Below, piece after piece: positions 1-5,544 of a stretch of 6,944 nucleotides of DNA. Source of the DNA: Candidatus Peregrinibacteria bacterium RIFCSPLOWO2_01_FULL_48_20 (GTDB lineage Bacteria > Patescibacteriota > Gracilibacteria > UBA1369 > 2-02-FULL-48-14); contig MFXB01000064.1 of NCBI GenBank assembly GCA_001787475.1, positions 1-6,944 on the forward strand, read 5' to 3'. A program made the translations under genes and the position numbers. The notes under the pieces are model-generated. The model was not told where the DNA came from. It ran no database searches and saw only the letters and a list, made by a program, of their open reading frames with translations. Position 1 is the stretch's first letter, and every line of letters starts with the position of its first letter.

Positions 1-1
1 T

Positions 2-1246
2 ATTTGCGATCCCAATGTTTTCTTGAGTCCGGTTCGTGTGAATATTTTTGCCAATATCAATAATTTTGAAAAACCCGACGGGGCGGCTTTCCAAGAAGAG
101 CGAAATCCTACGAATTTACTGCTCGACACTTATGTGAAAGGATACCGTCGTGAAAAAGGCACCAGTGGCGATCAGCCCAATCTTTTTGCCAGCACTCTGC
201 ACAGTAAAGTCCCCGACCGAGATCTGTTGCTCACCAAATATCAGGAAGATTTTGATAAGCTCCTCGGTTGGGATCTTATCCTGGCAAAGACCGGAAAAGT
301 AAAAACCTCCATTCTTTCGTTCAAAGACGTTCCCGGTGAAGTGTTTAGAGCCCGTCAAATGGTGAAGGATCTTTTTGTCGGGAAGCATTGCGATGATAAG
401 CATACGATTTTAGGGGCTCGATATGAGGTGCGTGAAAATCGTTTTTATGTCACAGTCAAAGAGGAAGATACGGGAGCGACGGAGGAAAAACTTTTGGATC
501 GAAATATTTTCAATGGAGTTTACAATCCCATCGCCAGCACTTACGGCGGAAATCCCTTTGTGGATCCGCGCGGTATGGATGCAGTCCTTAGAAGATTCGC
601 GGAAGTCATGAAAAAGGGAGGAGTCATTACAGGCAATTTATACACGGAGTTGGCGGCTAAAGGAGAAGAGCGCAGCGGTCCCGCGCGCGCCGCTCAAGCA
701 TTGATTGATTTTATCGAGGAAGATCCTCGCATCAATGAACGTTTCCAGCGTAATAAAGACCGTGTTTCGCGCGCGCTCATTGCAAAATACGGCGCCGCCA
801 TTTTGGGACAAGGCAGTATTCCTCAACAGGTGGAAGCGCATAATCTTTATCTTTTGGAAAAGCAAGAAAGCGATGCCGTTCATTTGGTGGATAGCGCGGG
901 GAAAACCGTTCCCGTTCGAACTCCCCATTATGAAAATGTCCCCGGCAGATCCAAGAAAGAATTTGCACCTTCTTTGATTCGTCCGGAAATTTCAAGAATT
1001 ATCGAAGCCGTTTGTGAGGGACCCGACGGCAAGGCGATCAATCTGGAGCATTTCGATCCTCCTCTGGAACCTTACGATTCGATTCAAACTTGGGACAGCA
1101 AAGCCGAGCTCATTTATCAAATTTTGATCATCAACGGTGTGATGCGGCTGGGGTATCCAGAAGGCATTGTCCATCACCAAATCAATGAAGTCAAAAAAGC
1201 CGAGAAGATTGCGGAAGAACTTATAAAGCGAAGAGAGGCGGCTTAA
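2..1246 (+). CDS. Unrecognised protein, 5'-truncated by the window edge
   Basis: The reading frame is open from the first bases of the window to a TAA stop, giving 414 visible residues. I see no convincing start: the first in-frame start-like codon is a TTG at 23 with sense codons (ICDPNVF) before it, so the gene most likely begins upstream. I do not recognise the family. The protein is soluble-looking, charged, and lacks obvious membrane segments. A central stretch reads YNPIASTYGGNPFVDP and is followed by a helix and KKGGVITGN. That vaguely recalls the end of a class I methyltransferase fold (a helix, then K/P-G-G), but no SAM-binding motif is visible and I do not assign it. The C-terminus is a lysine- and glutamate-rich helix (KKAEKIAEELIKRREAA). 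It is the only + strand gene in the window, and its stop overlaps the dcd stop. That it is a real gene is well supported by length and codon pattern; its function is unknown. Confidence 0.8.
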   Translation: MCDPNVFLSPVRVNIFANINNFEKPDGAAFQEERNPTNLLLDTYVKGYRREKGTSGDQPNLFASTLHSKVPDRDLLLTKYQEDFDKLLGWDLILAKTGKVKTSILSFKDVPGEVFRARQMVKDLFVGKHCDDKHTILGARYEVRENRFYVTVKEEDTGATEEKLLDRNIFNGVYNPIASTYGGNPFVDPRGMDAVLRRFAEVMKKGGVITGNLYTELAAKGEERSGPARAAQALIDFIEEDPRINERFQRNKDRVSRALIAKYGAAILGQGSIPQQVEAHNLYLLEKQESDAVHLVDSAGKTVPVRTPHYENVPGRSKKEFAPSLIRPEISRIIEAVCEGPDGKAINLEHFDPPLEPYDSIQTWDSKAELIYQILIINGVMRLGYPEGIVHHQINEVKKAEKIAEELIKRREAA

Positions 1247-1845
1247 GCGACAAACATCCCTTTTTGGAATTCCGGATCCATGCTGAGGCGGCTTTCTTCC
1301 GGGAGTTTTTGACCTTGGTATTTGGAGGAAGCTTTTTTGTTGTAGGGTACTTCGGCGGGGCTGGTCATTTCTTCGAACGCGAGTTGGCAAACGCGCATGC
1401 CTGGGTAAAGCGCCACCGGCATACGATTGATGTTCGTGATTTCGAGAGTGATGGAGCCTTCGAAGCCGGCATCGATGAATCCGGCGGTGGAGTGCACAAT
1501 AATTCCCAAGCGTCCAAGGGAACTGCGGCCTTCCACGCGAGCCACAATGTCATCGCCGAGTTTGACGGATTCGAGGGTTACGCCCAACACAAAGTCGCCT
1601 GGGTGAACAATGAAGGGTTCTTCGGGTGTGGTGATTTCCACCATCTTGGTCAGCCCTTTGAAGGAGTCCATTTTAAGAGGATCGAGCACCGCAAACTTGC
1701 TGTGTTCATACACTTTAAAGTATTTGCCGAGGCGCAGGTCTAAACTGGACGCGTGAATGTTAGCTTCGTGGTCGCTACCCGGCGATTCCACGGCGATGCG
1801 TCCCGCTTTGAGCGCTTTCTTGATGTCGCGATCGGATAAAATCAT
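1243..1845 (-). CDS. dcd: dCTP deaminase, probably bifunctional dCTP deaminase/dUTPase type
   Basis: A 200-residue trimeric deoxycytidine triphosphate deaminase. The N-terminus MILSDRDIKKAL and the segment HASSLDLRLG (31-40) are typical of the family. The active-site block runs from residue 105 (EGRSSLGRLG) through HSTAGFIDAGF (118-128) to SITLEITN (131-138). The expected catalytic residues are Ser108, Arg112 and Glu135, followed by PGM (148-150) and SKYQGQ (174-179). The TAGFID block resembles, from memory, the bifunctional enzymes of Mycobacterium tuberculosis and Methanocaldococcus that release dUMP directly, whereas the E. coli monofunctional enzyme has TAHRID. Either way the product feeds dTMP synthesis. 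The ATG start has no Shine-Dalgarno sequence and lies 9 nt after the purB stop, so dcd is the last gene of the purine operon. Its TAA shares TTAA with the stop of the convergent gene. The family call is firm; bifunctionality is inferred. Confidence 0.95.
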   Translation of the reverse strand: MILSDRDIKKALKAGRIAVESPGSDHEANIHASSLDLRLGKYFKVYEHSKFAVLDPLKMDSFKGLTKMVEITTPEEPFIVHPGDFVLGVTLESVKLGDDIVARVEGRSSLGRLGIIVHSTAGFIDAGFEGSITLEITNINRMPVALYPGMRVCQLAFEEMTSPAEVPYNKKASSKYQGQKLPEESRLSMDPEFQKGMFVA

Positions 1846-1854
1846 TGTGCTGTG

Positions 1855-3195
1855 TTAGAGTTGTGAAGCCAAGCCAATGTACTCTGCCGGGCTTAGCTTC
1901 AGCAAGCGCTTTTTGGCATCTCCCGGGATGTCGAGCGTTTCGACAAATTCGGCGATTTTTTCTTGCGTCATTTTCGATCCGCGTGTGAGTTCTTTGAGTT
2001 GCTCGTAAGCGTTTTGGATTCCGTAGCGGCGCATCACGGTTTGAATGGCCTCGCCCAAAAGCTCCCAGTTTTCATCCAGATCTTCTTGGAGTTTTTTTTC
2101 GTTCACTTCAAGTTTGGAAAGTCCTTTTTGCAGACTTTTGTACGCAAGCAAAGAGTAGCCGAGCGCCGTTCCGATGTTGCGAAGAACGGTGGAATCGGTG
2201 AGGTCGCGTTGCATGCGGGAGACGGGAAGTTTTTCGCTGAAATGTGTAAAAAGTGCGTTTGCGAGACCGAGGTTTCCTTCGGCATTTTCAAAATCGATGG
2301 GGTTCACTTTGTGCGGCATGGTCGAGGAGCCCACCTCGCCTTTCACCACTCGTTGCGTGAAGTAGCCGAGCGAAATGTATGTCCATATATCGCGGCAAAA
2401 ATCTATGAGTATCGTGTTGGTACGTCGGAGATTGTCGAAAATTTCCGCCATGTAGTCGTGCGGCTCGATTTGGGTGGTGTAGCGTTGCCACTCAAGACCG
2501 AGGCCTTCCACAAACTGACGCGAGGCGGCAATCCAATCCACTTCGGGGTACGCCACCGCGTGCGCGTTGAAATTTCCGGTGGCGCCGTTCAGCTTTCCCA
2601 AATACTGCGCTTTCGAAAGTTGTTCGTACTGGCGGAAGAGGCGCGCCCCCACGTTCTTGAATTCCTTGCCCACCGTTGTGGGCGACGCGGCTTGGCCGTG
2701 CGTGCGGCTCATCATGGGAATTTTTCGATACGTTTCCGCCATTTCTTTTAAGTAGGCCAGCACTTTTTCCAGATTCACCATAAGCACGGTTTGTACTCCC
2801 CCTTTGAGCATTTGAGCGTAAGCCAAATTGTTGATGTCCTCCGACGTGCATCCGAAATGAACAAAGGAAATGAGGTCGCCGCGCTTCAAAACTTCGAGCG
2901 CTTTTTGTAGAAAATATTCCACGGCTTTCACATCGTGATTGGTCGTTTTTTCAATTTCTTTCACTTCGTCGGCAAACTCGTCGCGAAAATCCGTGTAAAG
3001 TTTTCGAAGGGCTTCCGCTTCGGCGGGATTCAAGCGTTCCGTACCCTTGAGTTTGAGCGTGTTCGTAAGAAAAATCAGCCACTCCACTTCCACGGCAATG
3101 CGGCTGCGAATCAGCGCGCTCTCCGAGAAAAATCGGGCAAGCTCGCCTACTTTTTCCACGTACCGTCCATCTAGGGGTGAAAGTGCTTTATTCAT
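1855..3195 (-). CDS. purB: Adenylosuccinate lyase (E. coli-type PurB)
   Basis: A 446-residue lyase of the fumarase/aspartase superfamily. It cleaves fumarate from SAICAR (giving AICAR) and from adenylosuccinate (giving AMP). It starts MNKALSPLDGRYVEKV, as E. coli PurB does (SPVDGRY), and is close to that enzyme's ~456 residues. Visible motifs are TTNHDVKAVEYF (84-95), FGCTSEDINNLAY (114-126), the SRTHGQAASPTT region (163-174, general-acid His166), and the superfamily signature SSTMPHKVNPIDFENAEGN (290-308). Ser290, in the flexible loop, is the expected base. The frame stays open upstream to an ATG at 3279, but those extra 28 residues lie inside purE and have no family counterpart. I therefore use the ATG at 3195, which overlaps the purE stop by 8 nt (ATGAATAA) and suggests translational coupling. 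A 5-bp hairpin ends about 10 nt before this ATG, where a ribosome-binding site would normally be. All key motifs are intact. Confidence 0.97.
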   Translation of the reverse strand: MNKALSPLDGRYVEKVGELARFFSESALIRSRIAVEVEWLIFLTNTLKLKGTERLNPAEAEALRKLYTDFRDEFADEVKEIEKTTNHDVKAVEYFLQKALEVLKRGDLISFVHFGCTSEDINNLAYAQMLKGGVQTVLMVNLEKVLAYLKEMAETYRKIPMMSRTHGQAASPTTVGKEFKNVGARLFRQYEQLSKAQYLGKLNGATGNFNAHAVAYPEVDWIAASRQFVEGLGLEWQRYTTQIEPHDYMAEIFDNLRRTNTILIDFCRDIWTYISLGYFTQRVVKGEVGSSTMPHKVNPIDFENAEGNLGLANALFTHFSEKLPVSRMQRDLTDSTVLRNIGTALGYSLLAYKSLQKGLSKLEVNEKKLQEDLDENWELLGEAIQTVMRRYGIQNAYEQLKELTRGSKMTQEKIAEFVETLDIPGDAKKRLLKLSPAEYIGLASQL

Positions 3196-3679
3196 TATTT
3201 TTAAGCGCACTGAAGTGCGTGGGTTTAACGTCAAATAAATTTTGAACGACTTTGGTGTGATTGCGAACCTTTTTGGCAAGATCTTTGTCGGTCAGCGCGA
3301 GAATTCGCACCACCGCTTGGCCGGCATTTTTGGGATCCACCACCGTGAGCGCCGGTGTTTCGCTGGGCATTTGCAGCGAAGAATGGATGTTTGCGAGGTA
3401 GTCGGCGTAATCTTTAAAAGGAGGACATGCCAAGACCGGAAAATGCGTGTTGGCGGAAACGAGTCCGCTGAGCGCGTTCGATCGTCCCGCAATGGTCACA
3501 AAAACCACACTTTCTTTTTTTTCGTTGAAATTTTGAATGATTTCCAGCGTTTTCTCCGGAACTTTGTGCGCGGAGGAAACGTAAATTTCATGTTTTACAC
3601 CATAATCGTCCAAAATTTTTGCGATTTCTTTGGCGTGGTCGAGGTCGGACTTGGAGCCGAGAATAAAAGGTACAATCAT
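3188..3679 (-). CDS. purE: AIR carboxylase, class II PurE (CO2-dependent)
   Basis: A 163-residue PurE that makes CAIR from aminoimidazole ribonucleotide. The glycine loop GSKSDLDHA (8-16) and SSAHKVPEKTLE (35-46) are standard PurE motifs. The second half carries FVTIAGRSNALSGLVSANT (60-78) and PVLACPPF (81-88). This matches the class II pattern I recall from the AIR carboxylase domain of animal PAICS (VAGRSNGLGP, NTAYPVISCPP), not the AGGAAHLPGM of class I N5-CAIR mutases. A class II enzyme uses CO2 directly and needs no PurK. I chose the ATG at 3679 because the protein then begins MIVPFILGSKSD, as in the family. A GTG at 3700 would add MRFTKKH and make a TAGTG overlap with the purC stop, so it remains possible. 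The last residues (KPTHFSALKNNE) are encoded by a hairpin repeat also found at the end of purC. Confidence 0.94.
   Translation of the reverse strand: MIVPFILGSKSDLDHAKEIAKILDDYGVKHEIYVSSAHKVPEKTLEIIQNFNEKKESVVFVTIAGRSNALSGLVSANTHFPVLACPPFKDYADYLANIHSSLQMPSETPALTVVDPKNAGQAVVRILALTDKDLAKKVRNHTKVVQNLFDVKPTHFSALKNNE
3202..3231 (-). repeat. Intra-operon hairpin repeat, copy 1 (purE/purB junction)
   Basis: Read on the - strand, this copy contains CCCACGCACTTCAGTGCGCTT. The core is a 5-bp stem (CGCAC/GTGCG) with a TTCA loop. It encodes the purE residues KPTHFSAL and ends about 10 nt before the purB ATG. It matches the copy at 3692-3722 over about 30 nt with a few substitutions and one single-base indel. 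No third copy was found in the window. Confidence 0.75.
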
Positions 3680-3691
3680 ATGTTTTTTGGT

Positions 3692-3722
3692 AAAGCGCAC
3701 TAAAGTGCGTAGGGCTTAAGGT
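3692..3722 (-). repeat. Intra-operon hairpin repeat, copy 2 (purC/purE junction)
   Basis: Read on the - strand, this copy contains CCCTACGCACTTTAGTGCGC, with the same CGCAC/GTGCG stem and a TTTA loop. An extra T relative to copy 1 shifts the frame, so the repeat ends purC as KPYAL with its TAG stop inside the hairpin loop region. The stem ends about 16 nt before the purE ATG. Confidence 0.75.
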
Positions 3723-4674
3723 TATTTTCAATGCGGGTGAGGACAACTCCAGGCTCGGCTTTAAAAGCCTCACCTGTGATCATTTCAAAAGCTTGGATAT
3801 ACTTCAGAGCAGTTTCCACAATCACTTCCTGAGGGATAGGCGGCATTTCGCCTTCACCACGGTAGCCCTGATTTGCCATCCAGAGTCGCAAAAACTCTTT
3901 ATTGATGTTGTCCGGTTCCTGACCGATGGCCATTTTTTCTTCGTAGGTCGCCGCAATCCAAAATCTCGACGAATCCGGCGTGTGAATTTCATCAATCAGA
4001 ACGATTTTCCCTTCAGGATCGCGCCCGAATTCATATTTTGTGTCCACCAAAATCACTCCCTGGCGGGCCGCCACTTCCACCCCTCGGGCGTACAGCCCCA
4101 AAGTATAATTGGAAAGTTGCTCCCACTCTTCTTTTGTCACCAGTCCCATGGCAATCGCCTCCTCCCCGCTCACATTGGCATCATGCTCCCCGTGCGCCGC
4201 TTTGGTCGTTGGCGTAATAATCGGAAAGGGCAGCCTTTGATTTTTTTTCAGCCCTTCCGGCAACACATTCCCACAAAAATTCCGCACGCCCTTCTCGTAG
4301 TTGTACCACGCCGACGTTGTCGTTGAACCTGTTATATAGCCCCTCACAATCATCTCCAGCATAATGGGCTTACACTCCTTCCCCACAATCACATTCGGGT
4401 CCGGGTAACTCTCAATATAATTCGGACAAATGTCCTTCGTATTCTCAAACCAAAACTTCGTAATGGCATTGAGCACCTCTCCCTTGAATGGAATGAGCGC
4501 AATCACTCGATCGAACGCCGAGAGCCGATCGGAGGTAATGAGGATGCGTCTGGCGCCTTGAGTGTAGTTGTCGCGGACTTTCCCCTCGTAGCGTTCTCCC
4601 AGATTTGCAAAATTCGTGCCCTTCAGAATGTATGGGATCTGAGAGGCAATGACTTCAGGAGTCAGCATTTCCAT
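3700..4674 (-). CDS. purC: SAICAR synthetase (long form)
   Basis: A 324-residue phosphoribosylaminoimidazole-succinocarboxamide synthase, which ligates aspartate to CAIR with ATP. Family motifs appear in order: YEGKVRDNY (29-37, nucleotide loop), LITSDRLSAFDRV (45-57), EMIVRGYITGSTTTSAW (107-123), TPTTKAAHGEHD (154-165), VDTKYEFG (210-217) and LIDEIHTPDSSRFW (226-239). The length fits the ~300-residue yeast Ade1-like group, not the ~237-residue E. coli enzyme. It is the first gene of the operon. The ATG at 4674 is preferred; a second ATG two codons in (4668) is possible, and neither has a Shine-Dalgarno sequence. The gene ends in TAG, whereas the other complete genes end in TAA. That TAG lies inside a hairpin repeat that also supplies the last residues (KPYAL). 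With purE next, the order matches the domain order of animal PAICS. Confidence 0.97.
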   Translation of the reverse strand: MEMLTPEVIASQIPYILKGTNFANLGERYEGKVRDNYTQGARRILITSDRLSAFDRVIALIPFKGEVLNAITKFWFENTKDICPNYIESYPDPNVIVGKECKPIMLEMIVRGYITGSTTTSAWYNYEKGVRNFCGNVLPEGLKKNQRLPFPIITPTTKAAHGEHDANVSGEEAIAMGLVTKEEWEQLSNYTLGLYARGVEVAARQGVILVDTKYEFGRDPEGKIVLIDEIHTPDSSRFWIAATYEEKMAIGQEPDNINKEFLRLWMANQGYRGEGEMPPIPQEVIVETALKYIQAFEMITGEAFKAEPGVVLTRIENNLKPYAL

Positions 4675-4693
4675 CGTTGGTTAAGGTAAGGCT

Positions 4694-4723
4694 ATTGTAG
4701 AGGAAAAGGGATTTGGGGGGCAA
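4694..4723 (-). promoter_or_regulatory. Candidate promoter of the purC-purE-purB-dcd operon
   Basis: On the - strand, TTGCCC (4723-4718) and TACAAT (4699-4694) are separated by 18 nt. The -35 has 4 of 6 consensus bases and the -10 has 5 of 6. Transcription would start near 4687, giving a leader of only about 12 nt before the purC ATG. The rest of 4675-4831 holds no gene, no convincing terminator after higA, and only short direct repeats. Confidence 0.4.
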
Positions 4724-4831
4724 GAGGGAGATTTGTAGAGGTAAGTTATAAAAGAATTTCCTTCCCCATCCTATAAAAGTTCAAGAAAATATTCGTATCT
4801 ATTAAGACTCTCTCCATGTCGAATCAATTAA

Positions 4832-5137
4832 TTAAAATGCGTACTTAAAAGTTTTAATTTCTTTCGAAATAGTCTTATCAAAAATTTCTTCTTCAACCTC
4901 TAAATCGTAATGTGACTGTAAGTTTACCCAAAATTCTGCAGATGTATTGAAGAATTTCGCAAGCCTTAGAGCTGTATCTACAGTAATAGATCTTTTACCA
5001 TGAATTATTTCACTAATACGAATGGCAGGCACATTAATTTCTTTAGCAAGTTTATATTGAGTAATCTCTAAAGGCTTTAGAAATTCTTCTGCGAGTATTT
5101 CTCCTGGATGTATGGGCTTTAATGTCTTCATGTTCAT
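4832..5137 (-). CDS. higA: HigA-family antitoxin, XRE-type helix-turn-helix regulator
   Basis: A 101-residue protein of the HigA/VapI addiction-module antidote family. It begins MNMKTLKPIHPGEILAEEFLK, the usual family opening (HPGEIL.EEFL), followed by a helix-turn-helix over about residues 25-50 (ITQYKLAKEINVPAIRISEI, then HGKRSIT). The ALRLAKFFNTSAEFWVNLQ block (56-74) and an acidic tail complete it. The protein should bind its toxin and repress its own promoter. It lies 30 nt downstream of a higB-like gene, in the toxin-first order typical of higBA. The start could be 5137 or the second ATG at 5131; neither has a Shine-Dalgarno sequence. The gene is full length with no visible damage, although the toxin partner looks defective. 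This stretch is visibly more AT-rich than the purine operon, which suggests acquisition by transfer. Confidence 0.9.
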   Translation of the reverse strand: MNMKTLKPIHPGEILAEEFLKPLEITQYKLAKEINVPAIRISEIIHGKRSITVDTALRLAKFFNTSAEFWVNLQSHYDLEVEEEIFDKTISKEIKTFKYAF

Positions 5138-5167
5138 GATTGTTAGATTATTAATTGTTTTAAATTT

Positions 5168-5386
5168 TTAGTGGTAATCAACGATTTCTACATTATGTGC
5201 ATCTTTATTTTTCCACTTTAGCTTTTCGAGACAATTACCAGGTGGCACTTTTAGGTCATTGAGGTCAGTAGCAGCTTTTATCATCATAAGTTTTCTCAGG
5301 GCTATCTTCTGGATGTTGGCGAATTTTTTGGATCCTTCGCGATAGTATATCTTTTCTGTTTCTTTGCACTTGAAACTCTTGATCAT
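5168..5386 (-). pseudogene. higB: HigB-like RelE-superfamily toxin with an internal in-frame deletion
   Basis: A 72-residue frame whose ends match the ~92-residue HigB family. The N-terminus is MIKSFKCKETEKIYYREGSK, the middle is LNDLKVPPGNCLEKLK, and the C-terminus is WKNKDAHNVEIVDYH. In the homologs I remember, about 20 residues of the form G(D)..GQ(Y/H)SIRIN(D/N)Q(Y/W)RICF lie between LEKLK and the final WK.GDA..VEIVDYH. Here K57 (5218-5216) is followed directly by W58 (5215-5213), so that block, including conserved basic residues and core beta strands, is absent with the frame kept. A second oddity is Cys52, where the family usually has Arg (PPGNRLEKL), a possible CGT-to-TGT change. The loss should destroy mRNA-interferase activity. 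It is a broken toxin unless the short form has a new role. The ATG at 5386 follows the leader shared with the RhuM gene. Confidence 0.8.
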
Positions 5387-5408
5387 AGGTTTTTTGGGTT
5401 GAAATCAT
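5384..5408 (-). repeat. Leader repeat, copy A (in front of higB)
   Basis: On the - strand the sequence just before and including the higB ATG contains CCCAAAAAACCTATG preceded by ATGATTTCAA. It matches the sequence in front of the RhuM gene (6545-6568) with three substitutions and one A deleted from the A-run. It has no Shine-Dalgarno element. Confidence 0.65.
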
Positions 5409-5417
5409 GCCACACTA

Positions 5418-5446
5418 ATAATAACGCATCGCAGTAGTATCGTCAA
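5418..5446 (-). promoter_or_regulatory. higBA promoter (sigma70-type)
   Basis: On the - strand, TTGACG (5446-5441) and TATTAT (5423-5418) are 17 nt apart. Each hexamer has 5 of 6 consensus bases and the spacing is ideal. The predicted start near 5411 gives a ~25-nt leader before the higB ATG. It is the best promoter match in the window and lies within an inverted repeat. Confidence 0.7.
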
Positions 5447-5454
5447 GCGTTATT
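5420..5454. promoter_or_regulatory. Candidate HigA operator: 8-bp inverted repeat around the higBA promoter
   Basis: AATAACGC (5420-5427) and GCGTTATT (5447-5454) are perfect inverted copies with a 19-nt gap. One arm overlaps the -10 hexamer and the other abuts the upstream edge of the -35. HigA proteins are known to repress their own promoters at palindromic operators, so this is the natural candidate site. The assignment rests on geometry, not on a known consensus. Confidence 0.5.
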
Positions 5455-5544
5455 GTCTTCTGCCACAAACCTCCACTTCTTCTGCGCCCACTCCCCCGCA
5501 TAATCCACACCAATTCGGCGCTCCTTTTTAATCTTTCCTACTTT
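5443..5544 (-). pseudogene. Orphan 3' end of a 3-methyladenine DNA glycosylase gene (tail copy A)
   Basis: On the - strand this stretch reads KVGKIKKERRIGVDYAGEW, then AQKKWRFVAEDNNA and a TGA stop at 5443-5445. This is the C-terminal end of an MPG/AAG-type glycosylase with no gene body before it; the same frame hits a stop at 5557-5559. Positions 5466-5544 match 6595-6673 inside the real glycosylase gene at 68 of 79 bases. Four of the eight differing codons are synonymous, as expected of two diverged functional homologs. The start of the fragment overlaps the last codons of the RhuM gene in another frame, and its end overlaps the higBA promoter and operator. Confidence 0.8.

Noticed and set aside
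23..25. TTG as the true start of the left-edge gene
   Set aside because: The frame is open to the window edge with plausible coding codons before it, so truncation by the window is simpler.
1266..1279. Adjacent palindromes GGAATTCC and GGATCC near the dcd end
   Set aside because: They encode ordinary dcd residues (DPEF) and have no loop or T-run; probably chance.
1963..2751. Long + strand open frame opposite purB
   Set aside because: It is antisense to a well-conserved gene, its predicted protein resembles nothing, and it is explained by codon bias of purB. The same applies to the open frames opposite dcd, purE and purC.
3196..3279. N-terminal extension of purB to an upstream ATG
   Set aside because: The extra 28 codons lie wholly within purE and have no counterpart in adenylosuccinate lyases. 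MNKALSPLDGRY is the family start.
3188..3700. GTG start for purE at 3700, overlapping the purC stop as TAGTG
   Set aside because: It adds seven residues not found in the family, and the GTG lies within the hairpin repeat. The ATG at 3679 gives the normal N-terminus, but the GTG cannot be excluded.
4700..4741. G-rich tract upstream of purC as a G-quadruplex, and the short direct repeats TTGTAGAGG (4695, 4733) as an operator
   Set aside because: There are only three clean G-runs of three or more with one long run, and the 9-bp repeats have no known regulator consensus. This is too weak to call.
4675..4831. Terminator or third glycosylase-tail copy between higA and purC
   Set aside because: No stable hairpin with a T-run and no match to the tail or leader repeats was found.
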